15,142 bases of DNA from Conidiobolus incongruus B7586 (taxonomy: Eukaryota; Entomophthoromycota; Entomophthoromycetes; Entomophthorales; Conidiobolaceae): contig JNEM01012896.1 in assembly GCA_000697335.1 (NCBI GenBank), positions 1-15,142 on the forward strand, written 5' to 3'. The translations under genes were made by a program, and so were the position numbers. This document shows positions 1 through 8,980 of this stretch, piece after piece. The notes below the pieces were generated by a model. The model was not told the DNA's origin. It ran no database searches and was given only the letters and a program-made list of their open reading frames with translations. How positions within the stretch are numbered: position 1 is the first letter of the stretch; each line of letters starts with the position of its first letter.

Positions 1-1093
1 TCTATTATATATATATATAATATTTTTATATATTCTAAATTAGGTTGATTAAAAATTTAATAGTTATTATTTAACATTTATAAAAAATAAAACATCCAAT
101 ATATAAAAAACTATAAACAAATTTTTTTCATTTTCATGATATATTATATTTTATGTTTATATTATTAAAATCAATATTAATTAGTCCAAAATAATAATTA
201 ATATGAATAGATTGAAATTTGTATAACTATGAAGCTATTTTTAAATTTTAGTATAGTATATAATTTTCTTCAAATCAATTAATAGAACACAATATTCTTA
301 TATTTGATTTTTAATCATTATTTCATATAAATGATTGAATTTGAATTTGAAATTTATAATGTAAAAATATAAATACTTTAATACTGTATTTGTACCAATG
401 TCATTTAATGATATTTTATATCAATGTTAGTGTATTTAATATTTTAAAAATTTCAAGTATTATCAAACACTTATCATTTGATTTTGATACTGAATAAAAT
501 ATATAATTGTGATTAACTTAAATGTTAAATAGAGAATTTAAAAATATGATGAAAATTCAATTTATAATGGATTTTCGTTACATTATCCTAATATTTATTG
601 CATATTGATTAACTTCACTTTATAATATATTAAAAATTCAAGTGATATATTCAATAATTGTAGAACTATCATTATAATCTACCAATTACTTGCAATAAAA
701 TTAGGTAGAAATATAAATTTTTTTTTTCTTATTAAATATTTATTCCAAATGAATATATAACTAGAAAAAAATTATAATATCAATCAATGTAAAATTAAAA
801 TGGTGAAATTTTAGTTATATTTACTCCATGTATTTTACAAATTGATATTATAAATTTTTTTAGTCCAATTTTCAATTTTGAGAATATTAAATATTAAATA
901 TAATATATAAATAATTAATAATATTATACAAACTTTTAAATTATTTTATATTTAATGATTTATTTAATTTTAAATATTTTATAATTTTGATATTATGGAT
1001 ACCAGTATAGTTACTTCCCAACCAGCTTCATCCCACAATCTATTGTCTAATGGAGATCACATCCTGGAATACCTATCACACCTCTTCAAGTTC
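1..1093. other. AT-rich intergenic DNA
   Basis: Almost pure A/T sequence with a short TA dinucleotide run near position 6-19. All six frames are full of stops up to about position 990. From about 990 to 1093 the sequence becomes visibly richer in G and C and continues into the transposase relic that follows. A 36-codon plus-strand frame (995-1105) lies there but resembles nothing I know. No promoter, RNA gene or coding sequence can be supported. Confidence 0.7.
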
Positions 1094-1243
1094 TTATTTT
1101 TCTGAAGCTCTAATGTACTTTTTTACACTACCTACGATTGGCAAACAGTCTATAAAGGAAGCATTGTTGGGATGTATTTTCATCATTACTTTCAGTCTTC
1201 TGTGAAGTCCATTAAACCCTTAAACCAGACTACCAAACAAACC
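1094..1243 (-). mobile_element. MULE-like transposase C-terminal fragment (relic)
   Basis: On the minus strand this block reads as a short peptide containing SLV, one stop, then GFNGLHRRLK, a basic stretch, HPN and SFIDCLP, closed by a stop at 1094-1096. MULE-type (Mutator-like) transposases carry a conserved C-terminal segment of the form V-E-G-[FW]-[NH]-x-x-L, then a histidine-proline-asparagine, then F-I-x-x-L. The internal stop sits exactly where the conserved Glu of VEGF is expected, so a single change from GAA to TAA would explain it. The block is clearly less AT-rich than its surroundings. I found no upstream catalytic domain, no terminal inverted repeats and no target-site duplication, so it is an orphan fragment of a DNA transposon. 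The assignment rests on one motif about 40 residues long and is tentative. Confidence 0.42.
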
Positions 1244-1250
1244 ACAATAT

Positions 1251-2229
1251 GTATAATTTATTTCATTTATGTCATTTTATATCTGAAATTATATTTTAAT
1301 TATTAAGTCGTTGGCTCTAAACTGATTAGTCATTATTGTTTCTACCGCTCATTTAAATATTCTTAGGTTGAAAGTTTAAATAATTAAAATAATATTAGTT
1401 ATATTAGGGCAAAGAATAAATTTAACCAAAGCTTGGATAGGTCATTGAGATATGATAGATATATAGAAATTATTCAAAGCAAAACATAGTGTGATTTTTA
1501 AAATGATGAAATAAATATCTATTCTGAGTGTATTTATTAAAAATTATACAATATAATATTTTGTTTTACTATTAAATACTAAATATAAATTAGAATTAAA
1601 TAAATTTTATAATATAGAATTTGAATAAATAAAATTGAAATATTGTCGATAAATTTAGGTGTTTGAACAACTTAAAAATCCACTTTTAGAGATTTTATAT
1701 ATTAAACCTTGTGAAATTAATAATAACTCATATATAATAAATCTCAAATTATAATACATTTATAATATTTGGTTAAATAATCAAAATTTGATTCTATAAA
1801 AGGATAAATGCTATCAATATTTTTGTGAATTTATATTAACTATACATTCAAAATCATAAAAAATTATTATATTAATCAATTCGAATTTTATAAAATTTAA
1901 TATTAAAGAAGAATAAATTTAAATTGAATTTATATTAGATGTTGATACTTTAGAATAAAATATTTTGTTATATACAAAGCTCATATTAAACCCTCCTTTA
2001 TTTGAAAAACTTTATATTGACAAGTAATGACTAAGATCTATTGAGGAGGCCATTTATATCCATAAGCCAAAATATTAGATTAATATTGTTTGAGTAAAAA
2101 TGACTATATTTATAGTCTATTTTGCATCATGTGATATAAAGGGATGTTTAAGAATTGATTAAATATATATTTGATTGATTGACATGACGAAAATGTGATA
2201 GATCAAAAATTTATTAATCTTGAATCACT
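1251..2229. other. AT-rich intergenic DNA
   Basis: Low-complexity A/T-rich sequence in which every frame is interrupted frequently. A patch at about 2030-2070 is slightly richer in G and C, but no frame in it stays open long enough or resembles a known protein. Nothing else is supportable here. Confidence 0.6.
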
Positions 2230-2367
2230 AATGACTTATACTATAATATGAGGCCACTCACAATAGGTATATCGGGAGAGAGTATGAAAAATAAAGGGTT
2301 AATCAGTAATTAATGAGAAAGGAGATAGGTGAATTTGAATTCTAATTGGAATTTATTGACATCATGG

Positions 2368-2382
2368 AGAATATTCTGGAAA
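2368..2382 (+). promoter_or_regulatory. Heat-shock element (three perfect nGAAn units)
   Basis: The 15 bases read aGAAt-aTTCt-gGAAa, a perfect run of three alternating 5-bp units, the binding site of trimeric heat-shock factor (Hsf1). It lies 324 bp before the ATG of the mitochondrial Hsp70 gene, in the orientation and distance range usual for stress promoters. Another GAA at 2349-2351 is in phase with it (20 bp away), but the units between do not match. In a background of about 80% A+T, a chance match so close to an HSP70 gene is unlikely. Binding itself is inferred. Confidence 0.75.
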
Positions 2383-2583
2383 TGGATTTGGTTATACACT
2401 TGATGGATCGATTCAACTTATGGGAAATAAGGTTTTAGACGTCAAATGTTCAATTGGATATAGTAAACATTTGGCAAAAGTCGTCAAGAATCGGTACAAC
2501 AGTAGCAAATTTTACAAATATTCCTAATAATTCCGTCACTGAACATGGCAGGAATCCCAATTTAAAATTTTTTTCAAAGATGG

Positions 2584-2592
2584 TATATAAAG
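2584..2592 (+). promoter_or_regulatory. Probable TATA box of the Hsp70 gene
   Basis: TATATAAAG lies 114 bp before the start codon, in a locally G/C-containing stretch where it stands out more than TA-rich strings elsewhere. Its place between the heat-shock element and the ATG fits a TATA-driven inducible promoter. The transcription start is not visible from sequence. Confidence 0.5.
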
Positions 2593-2705
2593 GTAAATGG
2601 AACGGAAACATGTGTGTAAAGTAATCTTTCGATCCTTTGAAAATATCTAACTTTTGTAAATTAGCTAGATTTTTAAATTACTTATTTATTTCATATTCAT
2701 AAAAA

Positions 2706-3337
2706 ATGTTGCTTGCTAAGGCTTCCCGCACTTTCACCTCTGGTATCAAATCTAATGTAAGTATTTTTTTTAGCAAATTCACTCTTTGTATACTAACCTT
2801 GCTTTTTTAGTTCCTCCGTTCTTCTTTGAACCAACTTCGTTTTGAAGGGTAAGCTAATATTATTAATATTTTATGAGGATAAATTTCTCATTTTGTTTTT
2901 TTAGTACTAAAGTTCAAGGTTCCGTCATCGGTATCGATCTTGGTACCACCAACTCTTGTGTCTCCGTTATGGAAGGCAAGACCCCCCGTGTCATTGAAAA
3001 CTCTGAAGGTGGTCGTACCACTCCCTCAGTTGTTGCTTTTACTAAGGAAGGCGAACTCCTTGTTGGTGTTCCCGCCAAGCGTCAAGCTGTTGTCAACCCC
3101 GAAAACACCTTATTTGCTACCAAGCGTTTAATTGGTCGTAAGTTCGATGATGCCAACGTCCAAAAGGATATCAGTGCTGTCCCCTATAAGATCGTCAAGC
3201 ACACCAACGGTGACGCTTGGGTTGAAGCTCATGGTAAGAAATACTCTCCTTCCCAAATTGGTGGTTTCGTCGTCGGTAAGATGAAGGAAACTGCTGAAGC
3301 TTACCTCGGTAAGAAGGTCCATAATGCCGTCATTACT

Positions 3338-3368
<31 letters not shown>

Positions 3369-4822
3369 AAGCTACCAAGGATGCTGGTGCCATTGCTGGT
3401 CTCAATGTTCTCAGAGTCATCAACGAACCCACTGCCGCCGCTTTGGCTTTCGGTGCCGACAAGTCTGGTGACAAGTTAGTTGCTGTCTACGATCTTGGTG
3501 GTGGTACTTTCGATATCTCCATTTTAGAAATCCAAAAGGGTGTCTTTGAAGTCAAGTCTACCAACGGTGACACTCACTTGGGTGGTGAAGATTTCGATAT
3601 TGCTTTAGTTAACCATATCGTCAAGCAATTCAAGGATGAATCTGGCATTGACTTGTCCAACGACCGCATGGCCATTCAACGTATTCGTGAAGCTGCCGAA
3701 AAGGCCAAGATCGAATTATCCTCTACTGTCCAAACCGACATCAACCTTCCCTATATTACTGCTGATGCCTCTGGTCCTAAGCACATCAACCTCAAGTTCA
3801 CCAGAGCCCAATTCGAATCTTTGACCAAGTCCTTGATCGACCGTACCATCGAACCCTGTAAGAAGGCCATTCGTGATGCTGGTGTCTCCACTGGTGAAAT
3901 CAATGAAGTCATCTTGGTTGGTGGTATGTCCCGTGTCCCCAAGGTCATTGAAACCGTTAAGTCCATCTTCAACCGCGAACCTACCAAGTCTGTCAACCCC
4001 GATGAAGCCGTCGCTGTCGGTGCTGCTATTCAAGGTGGTGTTTTGGCTGGTGAAGTTACTGATATCCTTCTTCTCGATGTCACTCCCCTTTCCTTGGGTA
4101 TTGAAACCCTCGGTGGTGTCTTCACTCGTTTGATCAACCGTAATACCACTATCCCCACCAAGAAGTCTCAAATCTTCTCTACTGCTGCTGATGGTCAAAC
4201 CGCTGTTGAAATTAAGGTCTACCAAGGTGAACGTGAATTAGTTCGTGACAACAAACTCTTGGGTAACTTCCAATTGGCTGGTTTCCCTCCTGCTCCTAAG
4301 GGTGTTCCTCAAATCGAAGTTACTTTCGATATCGATGCTGACGGTATTGTCAACGTCTCTGCCAAGGACAAGGCTACCAACAAGGATCAATCTATCACTA
4401 TTGCCGCCTCCTCCGGTTTATCCAAGGATGAAATTGAACAAATGATCCAAAATGCCGAGAAATTCGCCGATGCTGATAAGGCCCGCAAGGAAGCCATCGA
4501 AGCTACCAACTCTGCTGAATCCATCATTGCTGATACTGAAAAGCACATGACTGACTTCAAGGATCAATTAGACAACGAACTCGCTACCAAGATCCGCACT
4601 CAAATTACCGAACTCCGTGACTACCTCGCCAAGGTTAACTCTGGTGAAATCAAGGCTACTGGTGAAGAAATCAAGGCCAAGTCTGGTGATCTCCAACAAG
4701 CCTCCCTCAAATTGTTCGAACTTGCTTACAAGCAAAAGGCTGGCCAAGAATCCACTAACCAAGAATCCTCCTCCGCCAAGGATGCCGAATACCGTGATGT
4801 CAACGAAGAAAAGAAGAACTAA
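2706..4822 (+). CDS. SSC1: Mitochondrial Hsp70 chaperone (SSC1/DnaK type)
   Basis: ATP-driven chaperone of the mitochondrial matrix; in fungi it is the motor that pulls preproteins through TIM23 and also folds imported proteins with Mge1 and Mdj1. Exons are 2706-2756, 2811-2848 and 2905-4822, giving 668 residues, a normal family length. Intron 1 (54 nt) has GTAAGT and a perfect TACTAAC at 2791-2797; intron 2 is 56 nt. Residues 1 to about 30 form an Arg/Ser/Leu-rich presequence without acidic residues until its end. The nucleotide-binding domain follows, with GIDLGTTNS (39-47), DLGGGTFD (226-233) and [10 protein letters not shown] (366-375). The linker is [10 protein letters not shown] (416-425), then the substrate-binding domain and a helical lid. 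The C-terminus ends EEKKN, not HDEL or EEVD, so it is neither the ER nor the cytosolic form. An ATG at 2873 lies inside intron 2 and is not the start. Codons are far more biased than in the other genes here, as expected for very high expression. Confidence 0.96.
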
Positions 4823-5657
4823 GCTAATCATTTAATATTCCTTTAATCGCTACTTTTTACGAATCATTTTCATGGATCAATTTTAACTCTCCCCTCCACT
4901 TCTTGTAAACAATCTACTACTTCATATCTATTTTTAATCATACATTATTTTTAAATAGAATAAAGTTATATTCAATTATTTAATTTATCCTATTATACTA
5001 TATATTGTAATTCCTGTATGTGTCTAAATTGCTTTAGTTATTTCTTTACTCCTTTTCAGTGCACTAGACAAATAATTGAAATAGCAACATATCAAAATAT
5101 TGTAGTATACCTGACTTATCATTCCTAAATATAATTGCATAAAATAAGGAAACATATTATATAGTTTATTAATTGTTCTGATTATTACTGTTTAATATTA
5201 TATATATTATACGTTATATTATTTTGAAATTCAATATTTCCAATACTAATATATTTAATCTAGCCCATAATAAAATAGAATATAATTTTAATTTAATAAA
5301 ATTCTTGAAAGTTATTTTAATATTTCAATAGTATAAATAATTAGAATTTCAAAAAAAAAATTCAAAAATAATTTTTTATGACTTTAATAATTTGTGTATA
5401 ATCAATGATATTGTTAAATCTATTATATTAATATTGTAAATATCAATAAAAAATCATTGAAAAAAAATATGAAATCCCATAATTTTAATGGATTATTATA
5501 TATTTTAAATTTTTGTTTTTGAAAATTCCCATTCTAAATGTTTAAAATAATAAATAGAATTTTTTATTAATTTGATTTAATACACTTATTACATTCAAGA
5601 AACTTCCAACTGATATAAAAATTAACTCAATTGAAAGGATTTGATTTATATATTAAG
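4823..5657. other. Hsp70 3' region and AT-rich spacer
   Basis: The first 140 bases are the probable 3' UTR, with an AATAAA poly(A) signal at 4959-4964. The rest is A/T-rich sequence with frequent stops in all frames and several A or T runs. I see no gene, RNA or repeat in it. Confidence 0.6.
4959..4964 (+). terminator. Poly(A) signal of the Hsp70 gene
   Basis: AATAAA lies about 137 bases after the stop codon. The same hexamer occurs by chance often in such A/T-rich DNA, so only its position supports it. Confidence 0.4.
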
Positions 5658-7179
5658 GTTTTGGTACAATTTTTAAAAGAGTTTGTATGGTTATTCAGAA
5701 TTCAAATTATTGACTTTTTTACCTAGTTGGAATGAGTTGCTCCAGAGTTGTGAAGAGTTGGAGAGTGAGTTGGATTTATGGACTTGATTATTATGGTTAT
5801 TAGTATCAAAATCAAAAAATATAGCCATTATATTGCTATATGAATAATAATTTATGAAAATAATTTAGGAAAGTTAGACATAGGATTAAAAGAATGCCAA
5901 TAATTAAAAATTTAATTTCATAATATATATAATAATGACGATTGTATTACTATTAAATTATTATTTTACTATTTTAAAATTTATTATTATTAATTTGATA
6001 AAGGAGAGCTAGTACTTTGACTCATAGATTAATAGCTAGAATGAATCCTAAAAAACATCACCAAGTAATATATTGCGAATTATTTGACAATATTCATTCG
6101 ATTAGTATTATTGATTTAAATTGAGATTATATTTCAATATTTATCAGAATTTTGTCAAGTCAATCAAATTAACAGAATAGCTGATTTGGGATCAGGACGA
6201 GTAATTTATTTATAATATAAATGGTAAGGTTTGTGATTGATTAATTTTTACTGATAGAGATACTCGAGTAGAATTACATCAACGTGAATTAAATGTACTA
6301 ACAGCTGGCAGCAGTCCCCAAAATATCACAAAATATTGAATCCGACTCTTATATATCTATTAAAAGGTTTAGAATCCTAGAAAAATCTTACATACCACAT
6401 TAAATATACCACAGGAAAATTTAAACGAATTTCAGGAGATTACTGACAATTTTCAAAAGGAGTATGAAGCTGAAAATCATGATTGATTATTGCGTGGTTT
6501 TCATACATGTTGGAATTTGGCTGTGAACACGTTGAAAATGTTTTTGAATTCAAATCCTAAGAGTTGCGTGAGTGTGGGCCGTTATAATTTTTTGGAGCTT
6601 TTACCATATGATCAAGGTAAACTCATCTCATTTTATTATTAATATATAAATTAATCAGTTGATTTAGATTTCCCTATCATTCAGTTTCTATACGATCAAA
6701 GAATTGAACTCCTCAAATTAGCTTTTAGAGCAGCTTATCAATCTCCTTACAACTGGCTAGCCCAAAAGGACGAAAGTTTAGAATTCGTTAAAAGACACTT
6801 CTATCGAACGCTCGTTCACAAACTTATGGTAGACAAAAAATTCATTAATACTGATGATCCTCCTCCAGTTATGGGTCGTCTGTTAAAGCTCAGATTTCAA
6901 AATTTCCCTTACTATGCTGCCATTGGTTTAAAACAAATTGAATTGCCAGAATTTGATACTGAAGAATTGATTCAATATGAGCAGGATCAAACATATGGAT
7001 TATTTAGAATTGCTATGGCTTGGACTTTACAAGGTATTATGACACCCGTATTCGAGAGTTTAAACTTAACCGATCGTTTGAAATACCTACATGGAGGCAG
7101 TGTTAAAGGAACTACTATACTACTATTCGAATTATCTAAGAGTTCAAATTGCTTTGGTATTGCTAGTGTTAAAAATTAA
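5658..7179 (+). pseudogene. Decayed METTL25/RRNAD1-family methyltransferase gene
   Basis: Family-typical pieces follow one another in order across shifting frames. VLVQFLKEFVWLF and DFF (5658-5720) lead, then LPSWNELL about 10 bases on in another frame. Next come ARMNPKKHHQV (about 6030-6070), matching the G-M-x-x-K-K-x-H-E-V signature, and NRIADLGSGR (about 6165-6203), the S-adenosylmethionine motif I, but lacking the following Gly-Tyr. A DRDTRVE acidic motif follows. From 6487 to 7179 the frame is open: GFHTCWNLA stands for the usual HTCGDL, SVGRYNF for SVGCCYNF, and the tail ends with the usual FELSKSxxCFGI-like block and a TAA. A 42-nt intron with intact GT/AG (6617-6658) interrupts this part. 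At least six breaks are visible: internal TGA stops (two of them look like former TGG Trp codons), frame changes and a lost codon in the GCCY motif. AATAAA follows at 7222. The product was presumably an SAM-dependent methyltransferase. A 117-codon frame from 6826 is only its surviving tail. Confidence 0.72.
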
Positions 7180-8469
7180 AATTATAGTATTATGTATATA
7201 CACTCCAATATTAATAGGATTAATAAATGATTTATCTTTATCTTTAATCTGAGTAAATGTTATATTTTACAAACATCGTTTAAATTTTTTTATAAATTTA
7301 ATGAAGATGAACTGAATCAATTATATTAACTATATATATATATTGATATTTATGTAAATTAATAAGTATCACAATAATTCCAATTACAGTTTTGAAAATT
7401 TTGATGAAATATAAATCTTTTTAAAAGCACGATACCTATCTCTTTTTTTGAAAATATATGAATATTATAACAATCTAATTGGTATATTATTTAATAACAA
7501 AGTGATAATATTACAAAGAAACCTTGATAAGCGGAAGGTCAATGTTCAAATCAAAATTTAGATATAAAAAATTTAAAACCAAGTTCAAATTTGATTATAA
7601 ATGGGGATCAATGTCATATTGACCAATCTCTAATGATCTCTTATATCCAATTATGTTGTATATAAGTACTCAATATTGCTTTTATCATCAAGTTTATATA
7701 ATAAAACTTAGGGGGGGAAAGCATAATAAACAATTATGTAAATTTATTATTTAATTTTAATTAATTAAATCTTAATTACATTTAAATAATTTTTCAAAAA
7801 TAAGTAATAATACTCAAATTTGTATATTGTGTGAGAATTTAAAATTTTAACTTTCCCCTTATTAAGGTCTGTCTGTTACATAGCTATACAAATGTATTTA
7901 ATAATCATATTGATGAATTTTGGATTTAACTTATTAACAAATTAATTTAATAAATGTTCATTTAATTAATTATCATATCTCTATCAATTATATATTTATG
8001 AAATAATAAAAATAACTATTTAATGTATATTACATCCTTCTTGGAAAGAGTTATTATCGATTGACTTATTAGAAAAAACATTTTAATACATATTAGTAAA
8101 GGTTTGGTATATTATTCAATATTAAATCTTTGTATAATAAATTTTACTATAATATATAAAGGTATTTTCAATATGATATTAATTGAATTTATGCAATAAT
8201 TTATACAAATCACTATAACCTGATCAAATGGCTTTTTATAACCAATTTATTAAATATCTTGACAAATATTTTTCAGAATCAATCCTATTAGAAATTTACG
8301 AATTCTAGTAACAATTATAAAAATATCAGGGAAACAAGATCACATTAATCATATCATATAAATATTATCATCTACCTCCACTTTAATCTTATATGATTTT
8401 ATAATAGAAATAATGAAGTTATAAATTATCATACTTTCAAATTAAGTATTATACGATAATTGTAATAGT
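7180..8469. other. AT-rich intergenic DNA
   Basis: Long A/T-rich stretch with stops throughout all frames. A run of seven G at 7711-7717 and a CTTTCCCC at 7851-7858 form an 8-bp inverted repeat around an A/T core. A moderately richer patch lies at about 7500-7640 but gives no readable protein. No tRNA, snoRNA or promoter is supportable. Confidence 0.6.
7711..7858. repeat. Short inverted repeat with G-run
   Basis: GGGGAAAG (7714-7721, within a run of seven G) is repeated in inverted orientation as CTTTCCCC (7851-7858), with 129 bases of A/T-rich sequence between. G/C-rich octamers are rare in this desert. Possible readings are the ends of a very small inverted-repeat element or coincidence; no flanking target duplication is visible. 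Confidence 0.25.
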
Positions 8470-8830
8470 ATGAATATATCTATTTTCTTTATCCATTATA
8501 TATCGCAAACACTCATAATAAATTCCAACATAGTGGGTGATAATATATTCATATTAGCATGGTTAAGTCAGTGCGACCTTGTTTCCCAGTTAGAAACTAT
8601 TAATAAAATAATGTTGGGTTTAACTCTGATAATTGAGTGTGAAGTATTAGGAACAGGTGTAATAAATGCAAAGAGAATGTTAATAATGATAATTTTTTTG
8701 AAAATTTTATGATAAATCATACTTGATTGATGTTTGATTTGATTGGTTCATAGGATGGTGTGTGATAAATGATTTGTAAATGGTAAGTATAAAATGAATT
8801 TTATAATGTTAAAATTGTTGTGATTAAATT
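8470..8830. other. Unidentified low-stop block, possible gene relic
   Basis: This patch is richer in G and C than its surroundings. On the plus strand an 80-codon ATG frame (8470-8712) runs without stops. On the minus strand the complementary frame, from about 8820 down to 8500, has only about two stops in roughly 110 codons, and that reading looks more protein-like, with SNWETRSH and NILSPTMLEF. With this base composition about one codon in eleven should be a stop. I recognise no family in either direction. It could be a decayed gene, a short unknown gene, or chance; the next gene starts at 8981. Confidence 0.3.
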
Positions 8831-8980
8831 CTAATAATCCAGTCGATATCTGTTCTTTGTATATTTATTAATTAGATAATAATATTATAAACTTAAAAAA
8901 TTAATATTCAATAGTTATTTGATTAATAATATATATAAATAATATCCTTGGATTTGAATAGGTAGCAATATTTTATCAGT

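Noticed and set aside
995-1105. 36-codon plus-strand frame
   Set aside because: It is short, resembles no known protein, and lies against the strand on which the transposase motif is readable.
2873-2904. ATG at 2873 as the start of the Hsp70 protein
   Set aside because: It lies inside intron 2 and would give a hydrophobic leader lacking a presequence. Exons 1 and 2 with a perfect TACTAAC intron give a proper mitochondrial signal in frame.
3128-4225. Long antisense frames (80, 81 and 169 codons) opposite Hsp70
   Set aside because: They are shadows of the strong codon bias of the sense gene and have compositions typical of reversed codons (Thr/Asp/Leu/Gly-rich).
6204-6258. Possible intron starting GTAATT just after the SAM motif of the pseudogene
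   Set aside because: Splicing it out would delete the residues between motif I and the acidic motif and put the following DRDTRVE out of frame. Remnants of those residues can be read in the segment itself.
6826-7179. 117-codon frame as an independent gene
   Set aside because: The same frame continues upstream through a spliced intron to 6487, and the protein matches the C-terminal part of METTL25/RRNAD1 proteins. The ATG is internal.
7520-7560. tRNA B-box-like GTTCAAATC
   Set aside because: No A box at the right distance and no cloverleaf can be folded.
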